NCBI RefSeq assembly: GCF_029080175.1
Contig: NZ_JARFJC010000040.1
Direction: 5' to 3' (one strand)
Origin: Luteipulveratus flavus
GTDB lineage: Bacteria; Actinomycetota; Actinomycetes; Actinomycetales; Dermatophilaceae
DNA: 64,000 bases
Made by a program: the position numbers and the translations under genes. The notes beneath the pieces are model-generated. The model was not told the origin of the DNA and did no database searches. It saw only the letters and a list, made by a program, of their open reading frames with translations. Below are positions 55,822 to 63,134 of the stretch, piece by piece; position 1 is the stretch's first letter, and each line of letters begins with the position of its first letter.

Positions 55822-57006
55822 TCAGTGGTCGCTGCTGGGGCGGGTGCCGAACATGATGTCGTCCCAGCTGGGCACGGCCGGACGTCCGCGCCGTGAACCG
55901 CTCTGCCGTGCGGGCACGCGGGTCACCTCCGGGTCCTCACGCTCCTGCGCGACCGGCTCGACGGAGGCCGTGTCATCGGCGCCGTCGTCCTTGAGGTCGT
56001 CGCGGGCGTCCTCGTCCTCGAGGTCGGTGTCGTCGGGGCCCTGGTGGTCCTGGTCCTCCAGCTCGTGCGCCGCGGGGTGGGAGCCCATCGGCGGTGCCAC
56101 GTCGGCCAGGTGGAGGCGCTCGAGCGGTCGGGCGTCGTCCGGCATCTCCTCCGGCGCCACGGGGGTGTCGGTGGGAGAGGGAGCGCGGCGTGGAGGACGC
56201 TTACGGCGCTCGGCGGAGCGCTGCCGCATCGCCGACATCAGGTCCAGGGGCTCCTGCTCGGCCTCGGCCGGGACCTCCTGACCGGGACGCGCCCGACTCC
56301 CGGAGCGTGCCTTGCCGGCCGGGTGCCGGTCCTGGGCGTTGACGCCGCCCTCGGCCTCGACGTCGTACACCCGTGCCGGACGGCCGGACCCGCGCCCCGG
56401 TGCGCTCGGCGCCGTGCTCGGGGCCTGCTCGTCCTCGCCCAGCCAGCGCGCCTCGTCGTCCGAGGCGGCCAGGGTGCGGTCCCGCGGGTCGAAGCGCCAG
56501 GTCGCCCGGCGCTCCCGTCCGCCGGCGGGGAACTCGCACACGACCGTCCACGTGCCGTTCTCGGTCTTCCAGGAGTCCCAGGACACCCGCTCGGACTCGA
56601 CCCCACGCTCGTCCAGCCGCGCGGCGGCCCGGGACCCCAGCGTGGGCTGGTCGCCGTCGCGACCGCGTCCGCGCAGCTGCACGGCCCGCGCGAGACCGGC
56701 GACGTACTCCCGCTCCGCGCGGATCGGCGGCTCGTACTTGCGGACCTTCTCCTCGCTCCAGCCGGAGCGCTCGGCAACCTCCGGCACGCCCACACCGGCC
56801 CTGATCATGGCCTGCACGTCGCGGGGACGCAGCGGCTCCATCGGCTCGTCGGTCAGAGCGGAGTCCGTCCGTGCGGCGCCGCGTTCCCGGCGGGTGGCCT
56901 CGCGCAGCGCATCGTCGACGAGTACCCGGTAGCGGGTCCCGTCGGGGCCGGCGAGCAGCACGTGCGCGCCGTCCTCGTGGACACCCACCAGTCGCAGGTC
57001 CTGCAT
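55822..57006 (-). CDS. sepH: Septation protein SepH (DUF3071)
   Basis: 394 residues. The N-terminal DUF3071 domain starts MQDLRLVGVHEDGAHVLLAGPDGTRYRV (in parts) and contains a helix-turn-helix (VQAMIRAGVGVPEVAERSGWSEEKVRKYE, about 65-93). A W-rich segment (SWDSWKTENGTWTV) follows. The middle is disordered and acidic, and the C-terminus ends with the conserved GRPAVPSWDDIMFG. In Streptomyces and mycobacteria SepH binds and stimulates FtsZ assembly. The ATG at 57006 is preceded by GGAGGAAGGA, and a minus-strand TACGCT at 57087-57092 is a likely -10. Confidence 0.93.
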   Translation of the reverse strand: MQDLRLVGVHEDGAHVLLAGPDGTRYRVLVDDALREATRRERGAARTDSALTDEPMEPLRPRDVQAMIRAGVGVPEVAERSGWSEEKVRKYEPPIRAEREYVAGLARAVQLRGRGRDGDQPTLGSRAAARLDERGVESERVSWDSWKTENGTWTVVCEFPAGGRERRATWRFDPRDRTLAASDDEARWLGEDEQAPSTAPSAPGRGSGRPARVYDVEAEGGVNAQDRHPAGKARSGSRARPGQEVPAEAEQEPLDLMSAMRQRSAERRKRPPRRAPSPTDTPVAPEEMPDDARPLERLHLADVAPPMGSHPAAHELEDQDHQGPDDTDLEDEDARDDLKDDGADDTASVEPVAQEREDPEVTRVPARQSGSRRGRPAVPSWDDIMFGTRPSSDH

Positions 57007-57318
57007 CAGTCTCGTCCTTCCTCCGGTCCGCCCGAACCGTCCACCGGCGGTGCCGACGTCCGGTCACCCGCGGCTCCCACCACCCGAGCGTACGGAGCCC
57101 GCACCGCCCACGCGGCTCAACTCTGCCACCCCGCGCCGTCGTACGGGTGCAGGCCACGCCGCCCCGCGTCGGTCGGAGCACTGACGATCGTCCTGCTACC
57201 GGGACAGGAGGCGGGACCGGCCTCGTAGGCTGGGCAGCAGTCGTCCTGGTGCTCGTCGGCCGCGTGGTCGCCCCGCTCCCGGACCCGACGCCCGCCCCCT
57301 GCGAACAGGAGACCCGAC
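57007..57318. other. Divergent promoter region sepH/hemH
   Basis: 312 bp without a supported gene. On the minus strand TACGCT (57087-57092) fits a -10 for sepH with a leader of about 75 nt. On the plus strand TAGGCT (57226-57231) fits a -10 for hemH with a leader of about 80 nt that carries AGGAGA before the GTG. Confidence 0.5.
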
Positions 57319-58521
57319 GTGACCTCGCCCATCGCGGACCCACCGGACCCGGAGGCCACCGCTGCGACCCCGACCGAGCGGGAGTTCGACCCGGTCGAGC
57401 CGGAGCCGGTGCCGGAGGGGGACGAGGACACGGTGCGGCCCTACGACGCCGTCCTGCTCCTGTCCTTCGGCGGCCCCGAGTCGCGCGAGGAGGTCATGCC
57501 GTTCCTGCGACGCGTGACCGCCGGGCGGGACATCCCGGACGAGCGGCTGGAGGAGGTCGCCCATCACTACTACCTGATGGGTGGCCGTAGCCCCATCAAC
57601 GACCAGAACCGCGCGCTGCTGGACGCCCTGCACGCCGAGCTGCGGCGCCGTGGATCGGCCGTCCCCGTGCTCTGGGGCAACCGCAACGCCGAGCCGTTCC
57701 TCGCCGACACCCTGCGGGAGGCCCACGGGCGCGGGCTGCGGCGGTTCCTGGTCATCACCACGAGCGCGTACTCCTCCTACAGCTCCTGCCGGCAGTACCG
57801 CGAGGACATCGCGGCCGCGGTCGCCTCGCTCGCCGACGAGGGCCTGGAGGTCGTCGTCGACAAGGTGCGCCCGTACGCGACCCACCCCGGGTTCGCGCGG
57901 GCCAACACCCGGCTGGTGACCGATGCGATCCGCGAGGCCGGGCAGCCCGACGACGACCGGCTGCGCGTGGCGTTCGTCACCCACTCGATCCCGATGGGGA
58001 TGGACGACACCTCCGGGCCGGGCGACGGGGAGGGCAACCTCTACTGGCACCAGCACGACGAGCTCGGGCACGTGATCCTGGACGAGGCCGGCATCACCCT
58101 GGACCGCAACCTGCACGGCGCACTCGTCTTCTGCTCGCGGTCCGGCCCGCCCAGCCAGCCGTGGCTGGAGCCGGACATCAACGACCACCTGAGGCACCTC
58201 GCGGGCCAGGGCGTCACGGACGTCGTGGTCGCACCGATCGGCTTCGTCTCCGACCACATGGAGGTCCGGTACGACCTGGACGTCGAGGCGGCCGAGACGG
58301 CGGACGAGCTCGGCCTGCGGATGACCCGGGTCCCGACGGTCGGCGTCGACGCCGAGTTCGTCAGCGGCCTGATCGACCTGGTGGAGGAGCGAGCGGCCGA
58401 GGCTCGCGGCGAGACCGTCGCCCACCCGGCGTGGCCAGGAGCGGCGATGCCGTCGATCTGCCGGCCCGGGTGCTGCCCGAACCTGCGGGTCGCCCGTCCG
58501 GCCGCCTGCGGAGCCGACTGA
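57319..58521 (+). CDS. hemH: Coproporphyrin/protoporphyrin ferrochelatase with [2Fe-2S] motif
   Basis: 400 residues. It inserts ferrous iron into coproporphyrin III (or protoporphyrin IX), and in actinobacteria belongs to the coproporphyrin-dependent heme pathway. Landmarks: LLLSFGGPESREEVMPFL at the start of the domain, GGRSPIN, the catalytic histidine in FVTHSIP, PWLEPD and FVSDHMEVRYDLD. The [2Fe-2S] ligands of the actinobacterial enzyme are visible as SSCRQYRED in the middle and CRPGCC near the C-terminus. A 35-residue acidic N-terminal extension is extra. The stop shares one base with the next ATG (TGATG). Confidence 0.93.
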   Translation: MTSPIADPPDPEATAATPTEREFDPVEPEPVPEGDEDTVRPYDAVLLLSFGGPESREEVMPFLRRVTAGRDIPDERLEEVAHHYYLMGGRSPINDQNRALLDALHAELRRRGSAVPVLWGNRNAEPFLADTLREAHGRGLRRFLVITTSAYSSYSSCRQYREDIAAAVASLADEGLEVVVDKVRPYATHPGFARANTRLVTDAIREAGQPDDDRLRVAFVTHSIPMGMDDTSGPGDGEGNLYWHQHDELGHVILDEAGITLDRNLHGALVFCSRSGPPSQPWLEPDINDHLRHLAGQGVTDVVVAPIGFVSDHMEVRYDLDVEAAETADELGLRMTRVPTVGVDAEFVSGLIDLVEERAAEARGETVAHPAWPGAAMPSICRPGCCPNLRVARPAACGAD

Positions 58522-59357
58522 TGGCCGCGCCGCACGAGCCGAGCCTGTCGGCCGCCGACCTCGGCACCCTGGAGACGATGGCCGCAGACCTCGCCCGCGA
58601 GGCCGGGCGGCTCATCGTCGACGAACGTCCGAGCGGCCTGGGTGTCGCCGCGACCAAGTCCAGCCGCACCGACGTCGTGACGGTCATGGACACCCGCAGC
58701 GAGGACCTGCTGCGCGAGCGGATCGCCGCCCGCCGCCCGGACGACGGCATCCTCGGCGAGGAGGGCGACAGCATCGAGGGGTCCTCGGGGATCACCTGGG
58801 TCCTGGACCCCATCGACGGCACCGTCAACTACCTGTACGACATCCCGCAGTACGCCGTCTCGGTCGCGGCGTGCGTCGGGGACACGTCCACCCCGGGGGC
58901 GTGGCGCCCGGTCGCGGGAGCGGTCTACCACCCGGTGCTCGGCGAGATGTTCCACGCCCGAGCGGGTTCCGGTGCGTTCCTGCGCGCGCCGAGCGGGGTG
59001 CACGCCCTCGCCGTGAGCAATGTCACAGACCTGGACGACGCGCTGCTCGGCACCGGTTTCGGCTACGACGCGGACAAGCGCGGCCGTCAGGGCGAGCTCG
59101 TCGCGCGCGTCCTGCCGCGGGTGCGCGACATCCGGCGGGCGGGAAGCGCGGCGCTGGACCTGTGTGCCGTCGCCGCCGGGCGGCTGGACGTCTACTACGA
59201 GTCCGGCCTCAACCCCTGGGACCTCGCCGCCGGCCGCCTCGTGGTCGAGGAGGCCGGCGGCGTGGTGGTCGGCCCGGGCGGTGCGGCACCGACGGACGTC
59301 CTCGTCGTGGCCGGACCGACCGCCCTGGTCACCCGGGTTCAGCAGCTGATCGAGTAG
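58521..59357 (+). CDS. suhB: Inositol monophosphatase family protein
   Basis: 278 residues of the IMPase/FBPase/CysQ family. Metal ligands appear in LGEEGDS, WVLDPIDGTVNYLY (the DPxDGTxN motif) and the C-terminal NPWDLAAGRLVVEEAGG. Expected reaction: hydrolysis of myo-inositol phosphate or a similar sugar phosphate with Mg2+. The same gene is found near sigA and dut in M. tuberculosis (SuhB, Rv2701c). Translationally coupled to hemH through TGATG. Confidence 0.9.
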   Translation: MAAPHEPSLSAADLGTLETMAADLAREAGRLIVDERPSGLGVAATKSSRTDVVTVMDTRSEDLLRERIAARRPDDGILGEEGDSIEGSSGITWVLDPIDGTVNYLYDIPQYAVSVAACVGDTSTPGAWRPVAGAVYHPVLGEMFHARAGSGAFLRAPSGVHALAVSNVTDLDDALLGTGFGYDADKRGRQGELVARVLPRVRDIRRAGSAALDLCAVAAGRLDVYYESGLNPWDLAAGRLVVEEAGGVVVGPGGAAPTDVLVVAGPTALVTRVQQLIE

Positions 59358-59367
59358 CGGCGTCGGC

Positions 59368-59559
59368 TCAGGCCGGGCGCGCCCGGAAGCGGTCGGCTTC
59401 CGGGAGGTGCAGGCCGTGGTCCTCCGCGATCCGCAGAAGAGACTCCACCTCGCCGGTGGCCAGCATGCTGTCGTACTCGTCCCGACGACCCCGAGCGTCC
59501 TCGAGGCGGGCCGTGGCGTCCTGCAAGCGGACAATCAGCTGTTCGCGCAGCGCGATCAT
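59368..59559 (-). CDS. Small coiled-coil hypothetical protein
   Basis: 63 residues, charged and mostly helical (MIALREQLIVRLQDATARLEDARGRRDEYDSML in parts), with heptad-like spacing typical of a short coiled coil. The start is well supported: ATG 59559 follows AGGAGGT at 6 nt. A minus-strand TATGGT at 59618-59623 could be its -10. I do not recognise a family. It is convergent with the IMPase gene (10 nt between the stops). Confidence 0.7.
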   Translation of the reverse strand: MIALREQLIVRLQDATARLEDARGRRDEYDSMLATGEVESLLRIAEDHGLHLPEADRFRARPA

Positions 59560-59858
59560 GTCGGCACCTCCTGTATGGCACTGGCTCCGTCCGCCCGGCG
59601 GTCGCCGGGCCGCGATGACCATATGGGGTGGACCGGGCACGCCGGGTGCCGACTCGGTCAAGGCTGGGCAAAGAACCTGCCCGGACCCCGTCTTCGACAC
59701 GCCGGAGGACACGCGGGAATGACCGGGGCTCGCATCATGTTCGGCGATGAGGCACAATCCCCGCCGAACCGGGCACAAAACCGAACTCCCTGGCGTTGAC
59801 GCGCGGGACCGGCCAGTGCGGCGGTCGGTTTGGGTATGACGACGTGAGGAGTGGATCA
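59560..59858. other. Divergent intergenic region upstream of the DUF4193 gene
   Basis: 299 bp. No gene can be supported. It carries the likely minus-strand promoter of the small coiled-coil gene and, on the plus strand, GAGGAG before the DUF4193 ATG. A TTGACG at 59796-59801 has no matching -10 at normal distance. Confidence 0.5.
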
Positions 59859-60158
59859 ATGGCGACCGACTACGACGCCCCGCGCAAGACGGACGACGAT
59901 CTCAACGAGGACTCCATCGAGGAGCTGAAGTCCCGTCGGGTCGACAAGAGCGCGAGCAGCGTCGACGTGGACGAGACGGAGCAGGCCGAGGGCTTCGAGC
60001 TCCCGGGGGCGGACCTGTCCGGGGAGGAGCTCTCGGTCACGGTCATGCCGCGACAGGCGGACGAGTTCACCTGCTCCAAGTGCTTCCTCGTCCATCACCG
60101 CAGCCAGCTCGCCAAGGAGGTCGGCGGCCTGCCGGTCTGCACCGAGTGCGCTGCCTGA
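59859..60158 (+). CDS. DUF4193 family zinc-ribbon-like protein
   Basis: 99 residues. The N-terminus is acidic (MATDYDAPRKTDDDLNEDSIEELK in parts). The C-terminus carries FTCSKCFLVHHRSQLAKE and PVCTECAA: two CxxC pairs forming a zinc ribbon. The pattern is the actinobacterial DUF4193 family (Rv2699c in M. tuberculosis), which is strongly conserved and usually highly expressed, of unknown function. It precedes the dut locus, as expected. Confidence 0.93.
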   Translation: MATDYDAPRKTDDDLNEDSIEELKSRRVDKSASSVDVDETEQAEGFELPGADLSGEELSVTVMPRQADEFTCSKCFLVHHRSQLAKEVGGLPVCTECAA

Positions 60159-60183
60159 GCACGACGGACCTCTTGCAGCACCG

Positions 60184-60459
60184 ATGAATCCGACCACGCG
60201 CGTGCAGGTGCGCCGGCTCCACGCCGGCCTCCCGTCGCCCACGTACGCCCGTCCGGGCGACGGGGGAGCGGACCTGTACGCGCGTGCGTGCGTCCGCGGG
60301 CCGGGCCACCCGGCGGTGGTCGAGGTCGGCTCGCTCCCGGGCAGGGTTCGGGGGGAGACTGGGCACGAAGACAGCGGCGGCTTCGGCGACATCGGAGCCG
60401 GCCTACCGGATCGGACGTCGACCGACGGCGATCTCACCTACAGCACGACGAGGGACTGA
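60184..60459 (+). pseudogene. dut: dUTPase remnant lacking motifs II-IV (internal deletion)
   Basis: A 91-codon open frame begins like an actinobacterial trimeric dUTPase, with TRVQVRRLHAGLPSPTYARPGDGGADLYARA (in parts), including motif I (PGDxGADLYA). It then jumps to the family's C-terminal region: VVEVGSLPGRVRGETGHED, where VEV-x-SLPG-x-x-RG and a degraded motif V can be recognised. Motifs II (PRSG), III (the uracil-binding G-V-ID-x-Y-RG) and IV (GDRIAQ) are absent; intact enzymes have about 145-155 residues. The deletion preserved the frame. The position between DUF4193 and DUF3710 is that of dut in M. tuberculosis (Rv2697c). It cannot be an active dUTPase as read. Confidence 0.75.
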
Positions 60460-60464
60460 CCGCA

Positions 60465-61253
60465 GTGGGCATCTTCAGCCGTAAGAACGCATCGGACCGC
60501 GAGGTCGAGGTCGACATCGAGCCGACCGACGAGGTGGCGATCGACGACAGCGCCGACTCCGCGGACGTCCCGTCCGACCGCGCGGCCGAGCCGGAGCAGC
60601 CCGTGGAGCGCACGCCCGCCGAGCGGGTCGACCGCAGCCGCGGCCCGTTCGACCGGTCCGAGACCGACGAGGTGGACGAGCACCTCGACCTCGGCGCGCT
60701 CGCCCTGCGCCCGAGCGCCGGCACCGAGCTGCGCCTGGACGTCGACGAGCAGGGTCAGCAGATCACGGGCGTCACGGCCGTCCAGGGGGAGTCCGCCGTG
60801 CAGATGCAGGTCTTCGCCGCGCCGAAGACCAGCGGTGTCTGGAAGGACATCCGGCACGAGATCGCCGACAACCTGATCAGCGCCGGCGGCACCGCCGATG
60901 AGTACGAGGGCGAGCTGGGTACCGAGCTGCACGCCCGGATGCCCTCCCGCGGGGCCGACGGGCGCACGACGTACTCGCCGGTGCGGTTCGTCGGCGTCGA
61001 CGGTCCCCGCTGGTTCCTGCGCGCGGTGCTGTCCGGCCGGGCGGCCGTGGAGGACCAGGCGGCCGAGCAGATGCTCGAGGTCGTCCGCAGCGTCGTCGTC
61101 ACCCGGGGCACCGAGGCGCGCGCACCGCGCGAGCTGCTGGAGCTGACCATCCCGCAGGATCTGCTGGCCGCTCAGCAGCAGGCCGAGGAGCCGCAGACCG
61201 GCGACGACCTGCGCCCGTTCGAGCGCGGCCCCGAGATCACCGAAGTCCGCTGA
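60465..61253 (+). CDS. DUF3710 family protein
   Basis: 262 residues. An acidic N-terminal 70 residues (EVDIEPTDEVAIDDSADSAD) precedes the DUF3710 domain: HLDLGALALRPSAGTELRLD, SAVQMQVFAAPKTSGVWKDIR, GTELHARMPSRG and FVGVDGPRWFLRAVLSG. Conserved in actinobacteria next to dut (Rv2696c in M. tuberculosis). Function unknown. GTG 60465 lies 5 nt after the dut remnant, so the gene remains in the same transcript. Confidence 0.9.
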   Translation: MGIFSRKNASDREVEVDIEPTDEVAIDDSADSADVPSDRAAEPEQPVERTPAERVDRSRGPFDRSETDEVDEHLDLGALALRPSAGTELRLDVDEQGQQITGVTAVQGESAVQMQVFAAPKTSGVWKDIRHEIADNLISAGGTADEYEGELGTELHARMPSRGADGRTTYSPVRFVGVDGPRWFLRAVLSGRAAVEDQAAEQMLEVVRSVVVTRGTEARAPRELLELTIPQDLLAAQQQAEEPQTGDDLRPFERGPEITEVR

Positions 61254-61271
61254 GGCGCAGGGAGATCCGCG

Positions 61272-61676
61272 ATGAGCCGTCTACCCTCGCCCGAGGAGTC
61301 CGGTAGCCGCCGGGAGCGGCTGCTGGAGCGCATGGCGCACCGGCTGACCCGCCCGCAGAGTCAGATCGAGGCGGAGGAGCTGCGCGAGCGGACCTCCGCG
61401 ATGGGCGGGACCCCGATCTGCGACGTGTGCGACCGCGAGATGGCCCAGGTGTGCGGGACGGTCCGCAGCGTCAGCCTCCGTCCGCGCGCCGACCACGTGC
61501 CGGCCCTGGTCGTCGACCTGGACGACGGCAGCCGCAGCATGCGGCTGGTCTGGCTCGGTCGTCGCAAGATCGCCGGCATCGCTCCGGGGACGTACCTGAA
61601 GGCGACGGGGCGCGTGGCGATGAAGGGCGGCGTCCCCACGATCTTCAACCCCTCGTACGAGCTCAAGGCCCGCTGA
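61272..61676 (+). CDS. OB-fold nucleic-acid-binding domain protein
   Basis: 134 residues. An N-terminal helical segment precedes an OB fold: VCGTVRSVSLRPRADHVPALVVDLDDGS (in parts), MRLVWLGRRKIAGIAPGTYLKATGRV and IFNPSYEL. There is also C-x2-C (CDVCD). The same small protein follows DUF3710 in many actinobacteria (Rv2694c in M. tuberculosis). It probably binds single-stranded DNA or RNA; no more can be said. Confidence 0.85.
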   Translation: MSRLPSPEESGSRRERLLERMAHRLTRPQSQIEAEELRERTSAMGGTPICDVCDREMAQVCGTVRSVSLRPRADHVPALVVDLDDGSRSMRLVWLGRRKIAGIAPGTYLKATGRVAMKGGVPTIFNPSYELKAR

Positions 61677-61697
61677 GCCGAGCCGCCGGCCGGCTCA
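61674..61697. terminator. Short bidirectional hairpin between the OB-fold and TrkA genes
   Basis: A 7-bp inverted repeat (61674-61680 with 61691-61697) contains both convergent stop codons. Confidence 0.35.
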
Positions 61698-62387
61698 GTC
61701 CTCCCGGCGGATCCGGATCTCCTGCGGGTCCCGGCCGGTGAGGCTGGTCGCCAGCTCGAGCTCGGCGGCCGGCGTCGCCAGGAAGAGCAGCTCGTCCAGC
61801 GCCTCGATCGCGTCGTCGTCGGTCGGGGCGATCGGCTTCTCCTCGCGGATGATGCCGACCAGCACGCACTCGGGCGGAAGGTTCAGGTCGGCGACCCGCC
61901 GGCCGACGTACGGACTCGTCGACGGCAGCGTGACCTCGACCATCGTGGCCTTGCCCTGCTGGAACTCGAACAGCCGGACCAGGTCGCCGATGCTGACGGC
62001 CTCCTCGACCAGCGCCGTCATCAGACGCGGCGTCGAGACGGCGACGTCGACACCCCAGGCCTCGTCGAACATCCACTCGTTCTTGGGGTTGCTCACCCGC
62101 GCCACGGTGCGGGCGACGCCGAACTCGGTCTTGGCCAGCAGCGAGACGACCAGGTTGACCTTGTCGTCACCGGTCGCGCACACGACGACGTCCGCCTCGG
62201 ACAGCCCTGCCTCCTGCAGGGTGGTGATCTCGCACGCGTCGGCCAGCAGCCAGGAGGCCTCCGGCACCGAACGGGTGCGGGACTCCTCGGCGTACTTGTC
62301 GATCAGCAGCACCTGGTGCTCGTTGTAGATCAGCTCTCGGGCGATGGACCGGCCCACACTGCCGGCTCCGACGACGACGACTCGCAT
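61695..62387 (-). CDS. TrkA-type potassium uptake regulatory protein, copy 2
   Basis: 230 residues with an RCK-N Rossmann domain (MRVVVVGAGSVGRSIARELI, with G-x-G-x2-G) and an RCK-C domain from about residue 140 (TMVEVTLPSTSPYVGRRVADL). It regulates a Trk/Ktr-type K+ channel or, given the neighbour, the adjacent APC/KUP-like permease by binding NAD(H)/ATP. It forms a pair with the upstream gene (15 nt spacing), matching CeoC/CeoB in M. tuberculosis (Rv2692/Rv2691). Confidence 0.9.
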   Translation of the reverse strand: MRVVVVGAGSVGRSIARELIYNEHQVLLIDKYAEESRTRSVPEASWLLADACEITTLQEAGLSEADVVVCATGDDKVNLVVSLLAKTEFGVARTVARVSNPKNEWMFDEAWGVDVAVSTPRLMTALVEEAVSIGDLVRLFEFQQGKATMVEVTLPSTSPYVGRRVADLNLPPECVLVGIIREEKPIAPTDDDAIEALDELLFLATPAAELELATSLTGRDPQEIRIRRED

Positions 62388-62402
62388 GTCAGGCTCCCTC
62401 GC

Positions 62403-63068
62403 TCACAGATCCGCAGGCGGCTGTGCGGACAGCACGGACCCGACCTGCTCCAGCCGGTCGGTCGTCGTCAGGACGTAGACGATGTCGCCCTCCTGGTAGG
62501 CGGTGTCGTCGGCGGGGAGGAAGCTCTCGCCGAGCCGCGTCACGTAGGCGACCCGGGTCCCGGCCTCGGTGACGATCCGGGAGAGCCGGTGGCCGACCCA
62601 GCCCAGGTGGACCGGGACCTCGGCGACGACGACCCGACCGCTGGGGTCGGTGTGCACCGGGACGGCGCCCTGGGGCAGCAGCCGGCGCAGCACCTGGTCG
62701 GAGGTCCAGCGCACGGTCGCGACCGTGGGGATGCCGAGCCGCTGGTAGATCTCGGCGCGGCCCGGGTCGTAGATGCGGGCGACGACGTGCTCGACGTCGA
62801 AGGTCTCCCGGGCGACCCGGGCGGCGAGGATGTTGGAGTTGTCACCGCTGCTCACGGCGGCGAACGCGTACGCCTCGTCGATGCCGGCCTGGACCAGGGT
62901 CTGCCGGTCGAACCCGATGCCGACGACACGGCGTCCCTCGAACCCGCTGCCGAGCCGGCGGAACGCGGCCTCGTCGCGATCGATCACGGCGACGGAGTGG
63001 CCCTGCTGCTCGAGGCTGCGCGCGAGGGTCGAGCCGACACGGCCACAGCCCATGATCACGAAGTGCAC
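62403..63068 (-). CDS. TrkA-type potassium uptake regulatory protein, copy 1
   Basis: 221 residues with RCK-N (MHFVIMGCGRVGSTLARSLEQQGH in parts) and RCK-C (about 140-221: VVVAEVPVHLGWVGHRLS). The GTG at 63068 has a TACGGT -10 7 nt upstream, so it should be leaderless. It forms an operon with the second TrkA and is divergent from the APC permease gene, whose start lies 66 bp away; a shared regulatory region is likely. Confidence 0.9.
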   Translation of the reverse strand: MHFVIMGCGRVGSTLARSLEQQGHSVAVIDRDEAAFRRLGSGFEGRRVVGIGFDRQTLVQAGIDEAYAFAAVSSGDNSNILAARVARETFDVEHVVARIYDPGRAEIYQRLGIPTVATVRWTSDQVLRRLLPQGAVPVHTDPSGRVVVAEVPVHLGWVGHRLSRIVTEAGTRVAYVTRLGESFLPADDTAYQEGDIVYVLTTTDRLEQVGSVLSAQPPADL

Positions 63069-63075
63069 GCCCGCG

Positions 63076-63081
63076 ACCGTA
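63076..63081 (-). promoter_or_regulatory. -10 element TACGGT, leaderless start of the TrkA operon
   Basis: On the minus strand TACGGT ends 7 nt before the GTG at 63068. Confidence 0.5.
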
Positions 63082-63120
63082 CCCCAACGCCGTCGTTACC
63101 AAGCGTGAGCCCGCGCGACC

Positions 63121-63126
63121 TACACT
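63121..63126 (+). promoter_or_regulatory. -10 element TACACT upstream of the APC permease
   Basis: TACACT ends 8 nt before GTG 63135 (14 nt before ATG 63141). TTACCA at 63096-63101 is a weak -35 with 19-bp spacing. Confidence 0.45.
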
Positions 63127-63134
63127 CTCGACTC

